64,000 bases of DNA from Burkholderia sp. MS389. Lineage in GTDB: Bacteria; Pseudomonadota; Gammaproteobacteria; Burkholderiales; Burkholderiaceae. Positions 53,161-64,000 of the stretch are shown piece after piece (positions within the stretch are counted from its first letter, which is position 1; every line of letters starts with the position of its first letter). The DNA lies in the NCBI RefSeq assembly GCF_016899425.1, contig NZ_CP045996.1, positions 372,001 to 436,000 on the forward strand, in the 5' to 3' direction. Both the position numbers and the translations under genes were made by a program. The notes beneath the pieces are model-generated. The model was not told the DNA's origin and ran no database searches. It worked only from the letters and a program-made list of their open reading frames with translations.

Positions 53161-55504
53161 TCACGCCGGCCCGGTCGTGTCCGCCTCGGTGTCGAACGAC
53201 GTATCCGCGACGCGCGTGCGTTTCAGCGAGCCGGCCAGTCTTTCGATCGCCGGCAAGTCCAGCGCATCGAGGTGCGCGCGCACTTCCTGCGCGAACGGCG
53301 CATGGTCCGGCTCGTCCGCATACTGGCCGAGCCATTCCTCGATATCGGTCAGCCGGCCCTCGCCGGCGAGCGCGATCAGCTCGGCGAGCGCGTCGGCGGG
53401 CGGGCAGCGCATCGCGGGCGCGGCGCTGGCCGGTTCCGCTTCGACGGCGGGATCGAACCGCCTGACGAGCCCCGACGCCGGCGCGAGCGCATGGCCGAGG
53501 GCCGGCGCGACGACCGCGAACGAGAACGTCGTGCCGACGCCCGGCTGGCTCGCGACGGCCAGCTCGCCGCCCATCGCGGCGACGATGCGCTGCGCGATGA
53601 ACAGGCCGAGCCCGGTGCCGCCGTTCACCGCCTGCACCTGCTGGTACGCGCGGAAGATGTCATCGGTCGCGCCGATGTCGATGCCGATGCCCGTATCGGC
53701 GACCTCGAACAGCAGGCGCCATGCATCGCCTTCGCGCGACGCGTGAACCGACAGCGCGACCGTGCCGTCGCGCGTGAATTTCGATGCGTTCGACAGCAGG
53801 TTCAGCAATACCTGTTGCAGGCGAATGCCGTCGATCCGCACCGTGCGCGGCAGCGCCGTGACCGGCCGATAGACGAACCGGTTGTGCTGCTGCTCGCACA
53901 GCGCGGCCGCGTAGTGGCCGATGTCGTCCAGCAGCCCGGGCAGGTCGGTGCGATCGGGCGCGACGCCGAGCGGCTGGAGTTCGGCCTTCGTGAACGCGAG
54001 CAATTCGTCGATCAACGCGAGCTGATAGCGGATGCTGCGGTCGATCGACCGGATCAGCCGCTCCTGCCCGCGCGTCGCGCCTTGCAGCAGCAGCTTCGCG
54101 TAACCGTTGATCGTCGACAGCGGCGCGCGCAGGTCGTGGCTGACATAGCCGAGCGTCTCGATCTTCTGCTGCATGTGCGTCTTCGATTGCTGCAACGCTT
54201 CGTTGAGCGCCACCGTGCGCCGCGCGACCTCGTCGCGCAGCCGGTCCTGCTCGGTGAGCTGCCAGTGTTCGAGCCGCTTGCGTGCCTCGGTGCGCTGCCG
54301 GCCCACGTGGTGGATCCACGCGGCCAGCACCAGCAGGTGCGTCGCCAGCCCGATGATCGCGATGACGGGGTTCGGAAAGACGTCGGAGTGGATCCATGAC
54401 AGCACGGACGGCAACGCATCCCGGCCGTCGAGTATGCGGATCAGCATGTTGAAGGTCGCGAACCCGACCGCGATCAGCATCACGCGGGCCGTCGGGGTGC
54501 GCCGGATCACGAGCATCAGTGCGAGACTGATGTTGACGAGCGCGAGCACGGTGTTCAGCCACAGGCAGAACCGGGCGAAGGTCGCCAGATCGCCGAACGC
54601 CGCACCGATTATCCCCGCGCATTCGAGCGCGAGAAACACCATGTACACCGCGCGCATCGGGATGTTCGCCTTCTCGCGATGCGAGACCATCAGGATGAAG
54701 GCGATGAAGCACGCAACGGACAGGTACACGAAGATCGTTTCGCCGCGCGTCGACCACTCGCGCGCGCCGGGCAACAGGAGCATCGCGAGATAGCCGCGGT
54801 ACGCCGCTTCGAACAGCGCGGTGTTCAGGGTGAGCGCGGCCAGCACGTGAAACACGCCGCTGCGCGAGAAGAAGCCGATCAGCAGCGCACACCAGACGAG
54901 AGCGAGCAGCCCGCCGAAGAATCCGAAGTTCCACATCGACGCGTGCAATTCCTGCGCGATCCACGCGTCGCGGGTGAACGCGACCGGCGCAAGCCGCATT
55001 TCCTTGCGCGACGTGATGCGGATCAGCACGGGGAGTCGTTCGCCCGCGCGCAGCGTGACGTCGAGGGTCGGGTAGCGCGCCGGCGCACCGCTCGCGTCGC
55101 CGCGGTCGGTCGGGAAGCTGCGCTCGAGCATCCATTGGCCGTGCCGGTCGACATAGAAGTCGGCGCGATCGACGCGCGCGTCGCGAATCGCGAGCACCAG
55201 CGGGCGCGTCTCGCTGTCGCGGTTGACCAGCGTCGCGCGAACCCACCACGCCGAGCGCGAAAACGACACGTTGAACGCGGTCGCGGTTGTCGGGGCCGCG
55301 CGTCGCGACGGCTCGGCGAGCTGCGCGGCTACCTCGGCGGCGGACATCGTCGCGCCGGCGTCTTCGAACACCGATACGGCTTCGAGTTGCGCGGGATTCG
55401 GCGCCGTTGCGGCACGGGCCGTGGCGTACGTGACGCACGTGGCGGCCAGCGCCGCCAGAAGCAGGAGCGCCGCGCGACAACCCGCCGCCCATGCCGCGCC
55501 GCGC

Positions 55505-55512
<8 letters not shown>
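53161..55512 (-). CDS. 7TM-DISM membrane sensor histidine kinase
   Basis: A 783-residue kinase. After a signal sequence an extracytoplasmic 7TMR-DISM type sensor domain (about 40-185; FSRSAWWVRATLVNRDSETRPLVLAIRDARVDRADFY-like strands) precedes seven hydrophobic helices (about 195-410) and a coiled-coil linker. The H-box YVSHDLRAPLSTINGYAKLL carries His459; N-box NLLSNASKFT, G1 VADTGIGID and G2 GGTGLGLFIAQRIV follow. A further about 110 residues after the ATPase domain are acidic and could be a degenerate Hpt-like or unknown module. Family members sense carbohydrates or small ligands. It overlaps the response regulator gene by 8 bases. Confidence 0.92.
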
Positions 55513-56338
<826 letters not shown>

Positions 56339-57807
56339 GGTTGCGAACGCGTTGGAAGGGAGGGGGGCCGATCAGATCGTCAACATCGTTATCTGGACGA
56401 TTGTTGCAAAAAATTATATGCCGACAATAGCGCCGGTGGCGGGATTCCGTGCGGCGCGTGTGGGCTTGTCGCACGGCGTCGCGAGTATGCGGCGGTGTCG
56501 TCCGTTTTCCGGGAAAAGGGCAGGGAAAATATGCCGAGTCGACTTCGTTGATTTCGGTCTTTATTTCCGATTATATGATTGTCGAAGTTGAAATGGCCCG
56601 AATCATGAATTCGCACTCGCATTATCGAAAATTCGATGGCGATGTGTAATGACGTTCGCTAAATCATGAATCGTTCGATTAATTTCCGGCCGATTCGGGA
56701 TCGATATTGCGTTGTCGTGAAAATCGGGTTGCCTTCCAATATGTATGAATGTAAATGCAGTCCGCTCTGGAAAAGGGTTTGTCCGCCGCAGAAAAGGTTT
56801 TTTTGAGGGAATGTCGGCAAACTAGCCCTGACGCGGCTGGAGTCGGTTCTTTCACGGACGTCGGCTGCTGTAAAGATTGCGGTTGTCATCGCCGTCCGGG
56901 CATCCAGTATTCAACGTTTCATTGAAGAATGGCATTCCCGCATGATGGGACGAGGCAACGAAAATAATGGGCACGAGGTAATGAAGACGTCATCATTCGC
57001 GCCATCGCTCGATGTGAAAGGCGAGTCGCGAAGCGGTGGGGTTTTCCGGGTGTTTGAGGCATCGGGCAACAAGAAATCGTCAAACAAATTCGATCGATTA
57101 ATTCGATGCCGGGGTCGTTCGGCGCGTGGCCGGTTGTTCGGGGAAATCCGGAACGGCCGTCGCCGGTCGGACGAAAAAGGGGTGGGCGACTTCGCGTCGG
57201 CGGCCGGGCGGTTCGACCGAGCCGGCGGCCACGCGCGGCGCTCTTCGAATCAGGCGGATACGAACAATATGAATACGACAAGCATGGCAGGTCAGCGCAC
57301 CGGGTCGATCGATCCGGTGCCGGCTGTCAGCGTCAGCGATCCGGCGGCGCATGCTTCAGATCCGGGGACGGCACGGCGCCTTACGCCACCTGAATGAAAC
57401 ACGACGGGCCACCCGCGGCGCGGGTCGGTATCCGTTCGTCCAGCGTCCGAGCGACGCATTTCCAGTGAGAGTCGAAGTCGCCTTCCGTTTGGCGCGACGG
57501 TGTACGCACGTGCGGATGCGCGCTGCGTCGTGCGTCATGTCGCCGTCGGGCCGGCGATGTCGATGTCCATCAATCGATAACTGACGATCGTGATCGCGCA
57601 GCGCGCCGAACGGGCATGCGCGACGGTCGATCGTGCAATCGCGACGTGGGTCGCGCGTGTCGGGCACCGCCGTACGTTGTTTTGATTAGTCATGCAAAGT
57701 AAGTGGCGGGACGTCGCGATACAGGCGAAAGCAAAGCGGTCAGCACTTCGCCTGGCACCGCGCCCGCTGCTGCGTCATCCAGCACATGTGAACCGAGGGA
57801 AAACAAG
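56339..57807. other. 1.4 kb AT-rich spacer before the adhesin gene
   Basis: A long divergent gap between the response regulator and the adhesin gene. The part from about 56390 to 57110 is markedly AT-rich; the rest is closer to genome average. Open frames in it (for example 151 residues from 56942) lack ribosome sites and protein-like composition. It should contain two promoters and any binding site of the regulator. GAGGGA at 57795-57800 serves the adhesin start. Confidence 0.65.
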
Positions 57808-60800
57808 ATGAACAAGTCGTTCAAGTCGATCTGGAACGAAGCACTGGGCGCCTGGGTTGCGGCGTCGGAGCTCGATCGTGCGCGCGGAAAGCGGGTTGCG
57901 TCGTCGAGAAGAGCATCCGCGCATGCGGCAGACGCGGGCATCGGGACGAACCCGACGCTTTCGCCCAGACGGCTCGTCGTGATGATGGCGGCCGCGTATC
58001 TCGGGCTGTTCCAGGCCAGTGCGCATGCGCAATATTCGGCAGGTGGCGGCTCCGCGACCGGTGGCGCCAGTTCGACGGCGATCGGCAACGGTTCCGTAGC
58101 GTCGCAGGTGAACGCTACCTCTTACGGCAATCTGTCGACGGCGGCTGGTCAGTCGTCCACGGCGATCGGCCCGGGCGCGCATGCGATGGCCGACGGCGCG
58201 ACGGCCATCGGCATCAATTCGCAGGCCACCGGCTTCAACGGTGTGGCGATGGGCGTGCAGTCGATTGGCAGCGGCGCCTTTTCGGTTGCCGTCGGCAACC
58301 TGTCGAGTGCGACGCAAAGCGGATCGGTGGCGATGGGTAGCGGTGCGGTCGCGACGGGTGTGTCGGCCATCGGCCTCGGCAACAATGCGCTGGCGTCCGG
58401 TCAGTATGCCGCGGCGCTCGGTCTCGGCGCGAGCGCGGTAGGCGCACAAAGCGTCTCGCTCGGCTATGCGTCGAATGCAATCAATACGGGCTCGGTTGCG
58501 CTCGGCAATCAGTCGACGAGTTCGGGAGCGGCCGGCGTCGCGGTGGGCAGCGGCTCGCTGGCTGCCGGAAATTCGGGTGTGGCGATGGGCGTCAACAGTG
58601 GCGCGAAGGGTACCGCGTCGATCGCGATCGGCTGGGGCGGCACGGCGGGCGTGCCCGGTTCGGGCACGCAGTCGCTCGGCACCAATTCGATCGCGATGGG
58701 CTCGAATACGACGGCCAGCGCCAACAATGCGCTTGCGTTCGGTGTGAACACTGTTGGATCGGGCGTCAGTTCGATCGCGATGGGCATTCAATCGAGCGCG
58801 ACGCAGCAGTTCGGCCTGGCGTTGGGCAATCTCGCGCTCGCCACCGGCGTAGGGAGCACCGCCCTGGGCTCCAGCGCGACGGCATCGCAGACCAACGCGT
58901 TCGCGGCCGGCACCTCCAGCACGGCGACCGGCACCAATGCGATCGCCTTGGGCACGCAGGCCACGTCCGCCGCCACGAACACGGTCGCCTTGGGGGCTGC
59001 GTCTTCCGCGATCGACGACGGCAGTGTTGCCATCGGCGCTTCGTCGATCGCCGGCAACAACACCGGCACGCCAACCTATCGTGCTACGGCAGTCGGTACC
59101 GGCAGCCAGGCGACAGGTCAGTTCTCGTCCGCATTCGGCGCGACCGCGGTCGCGACAGGTACTGCCGCCGTGGCGATCGGCGATGCCGCCAGTGCGTCGG
59201 CCGCCAACGCGATTGCCATGGGAAGCAGCGCCACCGCTGATTCCGGCAACGCCGTCGCGATCGGCACAGGCGCCACCGCGACGGGCGGCACGGCGGTTTC
59301 CATCGGCGCGGGCAACACTGCCGTCGGCAACGGTGCGGTAGCGATCGGCGATCCGAGCTACGCCAGCGGCACCGGTGCTTTCACGGGTGGTGCGAACAAC
59401 ATTGCCAATAGCGACGGCACCGCATCTGCGACGGTCACCAATCAAGCCAATGGCGCGGTGGCGATCGGCAACAACAACAAGGCGATCGGTCAGGGCAGCA
59501 TCGCGTTGGGCAACGGTTCGACGGCGGGCGCGGCGGGGATGGCCGGCAATATCGCGTTGGGTGACGGCGCGACGGCGGCGACCCGTGCCGGCGACGTCGC
59601 GCTCGGCTCCGGGTCGGTGACGGCCGCGCCGAATCCGACTGCGACCGGAACGCTCGGCGGCGTCATCTACAACTACAAGGGCACGAATCCGACCAGCGTC
59701 GTCAGCGTCGGCGCGCCGAACGCCGAACGTCAGATCACCAACGTCGCGGCCGGGCGTGTCGATGCGTCGAGCACGGACGCGATCAACGGGTCGCAGCTCG
59801 CCGCGACGAACACGGCGCTCGATTCGCTGTCGACGTCGACTGCATCGAGCATCACGTCGCTGTCCACCGGCGTGTCGTCGTTGTCGACCGGCCTGAGCTC
59901 GACCAATAGCACGGTAACATCGCTGTCCACGTCGACGTCCACGGGCATCAGTTCGCTGTCCACCGGCCTGAGCTCGACCAACAGCAACCTGACGTCGTTG
60001 TCCACGTCGACGTCGACCGTCGTCGGCTCGCTGTCGACCGGCCTGAGTTCGACCAATAGCACGATCACGTCGCTGTCGACGTCGACGTCGACCGTCGTCG
60101 GCTCGCTGTCCACCGGCTTGAGCTCGACCAACAGCACGATCACGTCGCTGTCCACGTCGACCTCGACTGTCGTCGGCTCGCTGTCCACCGGCTTGAGTTC
60201 GACCAACAGCAACCTGACTTCGCTGTCCACCGCCACGTCGACCGGCATCGGTTCGCTGTCGACCAGCCTGAGCTCGATCACGAACAACAACACGAACCTC
60301 GGCAACAGCACGGCCGGCGCGATCGGCGGCGGCGCCACCTACGATCCGGCCACCGGCACCATCTCCGCGCCGTCGTACGTGACGTACAACAGCGACGGCT
60401 CCACCACGATCAACAACAACGTCGGCTCGGCGATCGACAACATCAACGCGAACGGCATCAAGTACTTCCACGCGAACTCCACCGCGCCGGACAGCCAGGC
60501 GCGCGGCCTGGACAGCGTCGCGATCGGCCCGAGCGCGATCTCGCGCGTGGACGGCAGCATCGCGCTCGGCTCAGGTTCGGTGGCCGACCGCGCGACGGCG
60601 CCCGCCTCCGGCATCATCCGCAACGGCAGTGCGTCGATCCCGTTCGACACGACCGACCAGACGCTGCTCGGCGCGGTATCGGTCGGCGATGCGACGAACC
60701 GGACGTACCGCCAGATCACCAACGTCGCCGACGGCACCGGCCAGCAGGATGCGGTGACGGTGCGCCAGCTGACCGGTGCGCTGCAGTCGTTCGCGGTCAC

Positions 60801-62034
60801 GGGCCAGAAGTATTTCCACGCGAATTCGACGGCCGGCGATTCGCTCGCGGTCGGCGCGGAATCGGTCGCGGTCGGGCCGACGACGGTCGTCAACGGCGAC
60901 AACGGCGTGGGCATCGGCAACGGCGCGATCGTCGACCAGACCGCGCCGGGCGGCATCGCGATCGGGCAGGCGGCGAGTGCCGCGCAGGCCGATGCGATCG
61001 CGCTGGGCAGCGGCGCGACGGCGACCGGCGCGCAGTCGGTCGCACAAGGCGCCAACGCGGTGGCGGTCAGCGTGGGCAGCGTCGCGCTCGGCTCGGGGGC
61101 GCGCGGCAGCGCGACCGATGCGCTTGCGCTCGGCGCAGGGGCCTCGGCGACGTTCGCGAACAGCGTCGCGCTCGGCGCCGGTTCGCTGACCACCGTCGGC
61201 GCGCTGACGAACTACGTCGCGTACGGGCTGAGCAGCCCGCAGTCGTCGGCCGGCGAAGTGAACGTCGGCAACCGGCAGATCACCGGGCTGGCCGCCGGCA
61301 AGAACGGCACGGACGCGGTGAACGTGTCGCAGCTCGATTCGGTCGCGAACCAGCTGACGACGTTGATCGACCAGCGCACGACCAACCTCGGCGGGCAGTA
61401 CACGACGAACCCGCCCGGCGGCAACGTGCCGCCGGGGGCGAGCGGTTCGAATTCGTCGGCGGGCGGATCGGGGGCGGTCGCGTCGGGCTCGAACAGCACG
61501 GCGGTCGGCAACAGCTCGACGGCGTCCGGCAACGGCTCGACTGCGATCGGCGTGGGGTCGACCGCATCGGGCAACAACTCGACGGCGCTCGGCGCTGGCA
61601 GCAACGACGGCGGGCGCTCGAACGTGGTCGCGGTCGGCTCGGCGGATTCGGCGCGCCAAGTCGTGAACGTCGCGGCCGGTACGCAGGGCACCGACGCGGT
61701 GAACGTGAACCAGCTGAATGCGGTATCGAACCAGTTCACGCAGTCGCTGAACACGGTGAACAACCAGCTCACGCAGATGCAGCAGCAGATCCAGCAGACC
61801 GACTCGATGGCCCGCGAGGGGATTGCCGCGACCGCCGCGATGGCGTCGATCCCGCACATGGACCGCGATTCGAACTTCGCGATGGGGGTCGGCACGGCGA
61901 CGTTCCAGGGCCAGAAGGCGATGGCGGTCGGCGTGCAGGCGCGCGTCACGGAGAACCTGAAGGCGACGCTGAACGGCGGTTTCGCCGGCAGCCAGCGCGT
62001 GGTCGGCGCGGGCGTGCTGTATCAGTGGAAGTGA
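57808..62034 (+). CDS. trimeric autotransporter adhesin (YadA/BpaC-like)
   Basis: A 1408-residue type Vc secreted adhesin. Residues 1-74 are an extended signal peptide (ESPR: MNKSFKSIWNEALGAWVAAS; cleavage expected after ASAHA). Residues about 75-660 are YadA-type head repeats (runs such as AIGNGSVAS, VAMGSGAVATG) with an HTYH-like neck near NVAAGRVDASSTDAINGSQL. Residues 696-820 hold five 25-residue Ser/Thr repeats. A second head/neck part with two KYFHANS segments follows (about 884-1300), then a coiled-coil and the C-terminal membrane anchor (about 1335-1408, ending GVLYQWK). It trimerises in the outer membrane and should mediate adhesion. ATG 57808 has GAGGGA 7 bases upstream; an upstream in-frame start at 57703 adds a non-signal leader. 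Confidence 0.95.
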   Translation: MNKSFKSIWNEALGAWVAASELDRARGKRVASSRRASAHAADAGIGTNPTLSPRRLVVMMAAAYLGLFQASAHAQYSAGGGSATGGASSTAIGNGSVASQVNATSYGNLSTAAGQSSTAIGPGAHAMADGATAIGINSQATGFNGVAMGVQSIGSGAFSVAVGNLSSATQSGSVAMGSGAVATGVSAIGLGNNALASGQYAAALGLGASAVGAQSVSLGYASNAINTGSVALGNQSTSSGAAGVAVGSGSLAAGNSGVAMGVNSGAKGTASIAIGWGGTAGVPGSGTQSLGTNSIAMGSNTTASANNALAFGVNTVGSGVSSIAMGIQSSATQQFGLALGNLALATGVGSTALGSSATASQTNAFAAGTSSTATGTNAIALGTQATSAATNTVALGAASSAIDDGSVAIGASSIAGNNTGTPTYRATAVGTGSQATGQFSSAFGATAVATGTAAVAIGDAASASAANAIAMGSSATADSGNAVAIGTGATATGGTAVSIGAGNTAVGNGAVAIGDPSYASGTGAFTGGANNIANSDGTASATVTNQANGAVAIGNNNKAIGQGSIALGNGSTAGAAGMAGNIALGDGATAATRAGDVALGSGSVTAAPNPTATGTLGGVIYNYKGTNPTSVVSVGAPNAERQITNVAAGRVDASSTDAINGSQLAATNTALDSLSTSTASSITSLSTGVSSLSTGLSSTNSTVTSLSTSTSTGISSLSTGLSSTNSNLTSLSTSTSTVVGSLSTGLSSTNSTITSLSTSTSTVVGSLSTGLSSTNSTITSLSTSTSTVVGSLSTGLSSTNSNLTSLSTATSTGIGSLSTSLSSITNNNTNLGNSTAGAIGGGATYDPATGTISAPSYVTYNSDGSTTINNNVGSAIDNINANGIKYFHANSTAPDSQARGLDSVAIGPSAISRVDGSIALGSGSVADRATAPASGIIRNGSASIPFDTTDQTLLGAVSVGDATNRTYRQITNVADGTGQQDAVTVRQLTGALQSFAVTGQKYFHANSTAGDSLAVGAESVAVGPTTVVNGDNGVGIGNGAIVDQTAPGGIAIGQAASAAQADAIALGSGATATGAQSVAQGANAVAVSVGSVALGSGARGSATDALALGAGASATFANSVALGAGSLTTVGALTNYVAYGLSSPQSSAGEVNVGNRQITGLAAGKNGTDAVNVSQLDSVANQLTTLIDQRTTNLGGQYTTNPPGGNVPPGASGSNSSAGGSGAVASGSNSTAVGNSSTASGNGSTAIGVGSTASGNNSTALGAGSNDGGRSNVVAVGSADSARQVVNVAAGTQGTDAVNVNQLNAVSNQFTQSLNTVNNQLTQMQQQIQQTDSMAREGIAATAAMASIPHMDRDSNFAMGVGTATFQGQKAMAVGVQARVTENLKATLNGGFAGSQRVVGAGVLYQWK
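59893..60267 (+). repeat. five 75-bp tandem repeats in the adhesin stalk
   Basis: Units at 59893, 59968, 60043, 60118 and 60193 each encode a 25-residue Ser/Thr-rich block starting LSSTNS and ending SLSTG (SLSTS in the last). Units three and four are identical at protein level. In-frame, so copy-number change would lengthen or shorten the stalk without loss of function. Confidence 0.92.
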
Positions 62035-62165
62035 TCGCGCGCAGCGGTTCGTTCCGGCACGCGTTGCCGGATCGGGCCGCGCCGAACGCAAACGCAAATG
62101 CATGCGCGTGCGGTCGCGTCATCGCGCCGCGCACGCTGCGCCCATCGCATTCTCGGAGTAATCAA

Positions 62166-62828
62166 GTGAAAAACATCCATCTTGCCCTGCTGACGTCCGT
62201 CGTTGCCCTCGCGGGTTGTTCGAGTGCGTCGGGGCCGACGTACAACGCGTACGAACTGCAGTCGCGAAACGGCATCCGGACGTTCCAGGTCGACTGTCAC
62301 GGCATCCTGTCGACCGCGAAGACCTGCATGAAGGTCGCGACGCGCATGTGCGGCAACGAGCCCGTGCGCCTGGTCGACACCACCACGCCGTACCGCGACG
62401 GCGCCGATCCGCATTCGATCGTGTTCCAGTGCGGTGCGGCGCTCGCGCCGGCCGCCGCGGTCGTTGCGCCGGCGCCCGTGTCGGCCGAGAAGGTGAGCCT
62501 GACCGGCGATGCGTATTTCGCGACCGACTCGGCCGTGCTGACGCCCGCGGCCACCGCCGCGCTCGACACGCTGCTGAACCGGCAGGGCGACCGGCATTTC
62601 TCGCGCGTGGAAGTGGACGGCTATACCGACGCGACCGGTTCGGATGCGCACAACCAGGCGCTGTCGAAGCGCCGGGCGGATGCGGTCGCGGGGTATCTGC
62701 GCGAGCACGGGCTGAAAGCGGATGCGTTCGCCGCAACCGGTCACGGCGAAGCCAATCCGGCGGCGTCGAACGATACCGCGGAGGGGCGCGCGCGCAATCG
62801 TCGCGTGGAAATTTCGCTGCGGAAGTGA
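62166..62828 (+). CDS. OmpA-family lipoprotein paired with the adhesin
   Basis: A 220-residue lipoprotein. Signal peptide and lipobox VVALAGC (Cys18). A middle Cys-containing domain (FQVDCHGILSTAKTCMKVATRMCGNEP, about 42-75) is followed by the OmpA peptidoglycan-binding domain (AYFATDSAVLTPAATAALDTLL, VDGYTDATGSDAHNQALSKRRADAVAGYL, ATGHGEANPAASNDTAEGRARNRRVEISL). It anchors the outer membrane to the cell wall. The GTG start at 62166 is supported by GGAG 7 bases upstream. Burkholderia trimeric autotransporter genes are often followed by such a gene, suggesting help in adhesin assembly or stability. Confidence 0.9.
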   Translation: MKNIHLALLTSVVALAGCSSASGPTYNAYELQSRNGIRTFQVDCHGILSTAKTCMKVATRMCGNEPVRLVDTTTPYRDGADPHSIVFQCGAALAPAAAVVAPAPVSAEKVSLTGDAYFATDSAVLTPAATAALDTLLNRQGDRHFSRVEVDGYTDATGSDAHNQALSKRRADAVAGYLREHGLKADAFAATGHGEANPAASNDTAEGRARNRRVEISLRK

Positions 62829-63144
62829 GAGGTCGTCAGCGAATGGCTGCGGGCGTGGCCGTCGAAACCGGACGGCTCGCTTGCGGCAGGCGCCGTCCGG
62901 AGACGCAGGCGGGTGAGTCCCGACGCTCTCCAGTTCAGCGACACGTGTTTTCCCCAAGGGAAATGAGTGGTATGAACAGCTCGCGGCTCCCCGACAAACT
63001 GGCCGAGCCGCTGAATGACCGGCCCAGGCCGCTGTTCGCCTGTCGAGCCCATACGTTTGATCCGCCGCAAGCGCGCACCCATCGCGGCTCGCATGTTCGC
63101 AATGGACGAGTAAACTGAGGATGCCGTAGAAACAGGAGAATGCG
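62829..63144. other. gap after the OmpA-type gene with hairpin
   Basis: A 316-base non-coding gap. CCGGACGGC (62868-62876) pairs with GCCGTCCGG (62892-62900) around a 15-base loop, 40 bases after the stop, and could be a terminator or 3' stabiliser although no U-run follows. AACAGGAG before 63145 belongs to the next gene. Nothing else recognised. Confidence 0.5.
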
Positions 63145-63462
63145 ATGATCGACGCTGGCCCCCAAAGCACCTTCCGAGGGCTGCCGCTGACCGTGGAGCA
63201 AGACGCGGAAGTGAGGCACTACATCAAGGATCGGACCCGGCGTGGGCTGCCATGGGACACGTCGGAGTTGAGCGCGATGCTCGAGGACATGCTGCATCCC
63301 CCAGGCGACGGCGACAGCGATGTCGCCTCCGACGCAGGCGAAACCATCGCGGCGGCCGAGCGCGCAACGGCGTCGGTTGACGAAGCGATGGACCCGATCG
63401 AGGCGAATGAGGAGTGGAATGCGGCCATGGAGTCGGAGGGCATGAAAGGCCCCAGACGATAG
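63145..63462 (+). CDS. small acidic uncharacterised protein (105 aa)
   Basis: A 105-residue protein with a clear ribosome site (CAGGAG 7 bases upstream). The N-terminal half (FRGLPLTVEQDAEVRHYIKDRTRRGLPWDTSELSAMLEDML) is mixed helix; the rest is acidic and low-complexity. The opening resembles small conserved hypothetical proteins of Burkholderia, but I cannot name a family. No signal peptide. Isolated on its strand. Confidence 0.65.
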   Translation: MIDAGPQSTFRGLPLTVEQDAEVRHYIKDRTRRGLPWDTSELSAMLEDMLHPPGDGDSDVASDAGETIAAAERATASVDEAMDPIEANEEWNAAMESEGMKGPRR

Positions 63463-63728
63463 ATAAATCGGAGCAACGACGCTCCGGTTCCCGGCAGCGC
63501 CGCATACGAGGCGTGCGCGCCGGATGCCGGGCGTTTCAGGAAAGGCGCGTGCGCCGTACACGGTGGGACTGTTGATGCGCAGGGCGACCCCATCGCGAGA
63601 ATCACGACACGCAATTCGTCCGTTCGCAGGGAATTTCGTACGCAGCCGATCGCGCCACCGATGTCACATGGCGCCAGCGGAGCCGCCAGCCGCATCACGT
63701 CGCCGAGCGCCCGGAAGCGGGCGCCATG

Positions 63729-63917
63729 TCAGTGCCTGAGCACGCAGACGGCGACGATTTCGTATCCGGGATCGGCATGCGCGTGCGCTGCCTTTTCCGC
63801 TTCTTCGTACGAAAGAAACGACGTGGCATCTTCAACCGCCGGTGCCATGCCGATATCGCCATCCTCGGCGGTACACAGGAATTGCTCGCCAGTCTTCACG
63901 ACGTAGACGGACAACAT
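63729..63917 (-). CDS. small uncharacterised protein (62 aa)
   Basis: A 62-residue protein starting MLSVYVVKTGEQFLCTAEDG and ending VAVCVLRH, of mixed beta/alpha look with an acidic middle. GGAGGG four bases upstream supports ATG 63917 over the in-frame ATG at 63929. Not recognised; not linked to the neighbours. Confidence 0.6.
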   Translation of the reverse strand: MLSVYVVKTGEQFLCTAEDGDIGMAPAVEDATSFLSYEEAEKAAHAHADPGYEIVAVCVLRH

Positions 63918-64000
63918 GATTCCCTCCATCGTTTGCAGGGGGAAATTCCAGTCTAGCAGGCCGGAAACGGGGCGCGGGCGGTTTGGAGCGGCCTTTCCGT

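Noticed and set aside
56942-57397. A 151-residue rightward frame in the adhesin upstream gap
   Set aside because: No ribosome site or recognisable family; low-complexity charged sequence in a region that looks regulatory.

Overview
The window is high-GC, densely coded DNA with the codon habit and gene repertoire of a Burkholderia, most likely a member of the Burkholderia cepacia complex. No rRNA, tRNA, replication, ribosomal or other core gene was found. The content (specialised lipid metabolism, an exopolysaccharide locus, an adhesin, sugar uptake) suggests an accessory region or a secondary replicon. Identifications rest on reading the translated sequence and on recalled family knowledge; no database search was run.

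Region 1 (1-23.6 kb) is a lipid natural-product locus. Eighteen tightly packed leftward genes run from a fatty acyl-AMP ligase (18.7 kb) to a 2-oxoglutarate dioxygenase cut by the window edge. They include an ACP, three thiolase-fold ketosynthase-like proteins, two acyl-CoA-dehydrogenase-type proteins, a second AMP-forming ligase (frameshifted here), a PLP decarboxylase, a diiron oxygenase, a citrate-synthase homologue and a methyltransferase. They also encode an ABC transporter, a LolA-like periplasmic protein and an outer-membrane barrel that could carry the product out. Two divergent genes encode a membrane desaturase and a soluble diiron desaturase-like protein. A LysR regulator follows. 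The layout matches what I recall of the shvR/afc (antifungal compound) locus of B. cenocepacia. A short palindromic T-N11-A site lies in the divergent promoter.

Region 2 (24.7-44.2 kb) is a Wzx/Wzy-type exopolysaccharide locus preceded by an AraC-type regulator. It encodes a shortened WbaP-type initiating transferase, Wza, Wzb, Wzc, a flippase, a KpsS-like putative beta-Kdo transferase, an O-acetyltransferase, two glycosyltransferases and a complete CMP-Kdo pathway (kdsA, kdsC, kdsB, kdsD). Convergent to these are a sialidase-fold secreted protein and the polymerase Wzy, followed by a PAP2 phosphatase and galU. The enzyme count fits a tetrasaccharide of three hexoses plus Kdo with one O-acetyl group, as in the Gal3-Kdo exopolysaccharide known from Burkholderia.

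Region 3 (44.6-53.1 kb) holds a short FlhD-like orphan, an MHS-family symporter, a type IB topoisomerase and a galactofuranose-type ABC importer operon (ytfQ-ytfR-ytfT-yjfF). Region 4 (53.1-64 kb) holds a 7TM sensor kinase with an AraC-type response regulator, an AT-rich 1.4 kb spacer, a 1408-residue trimeric autotransporter adhesin with a 25-residue stalk repeat, an OmpA-type lipoprotein and two small unknown genes. Taken together, the regions read as a surface and lifestyle island: lipid metabolite, capsule-like polysaccharide, adhesin and their regulators.
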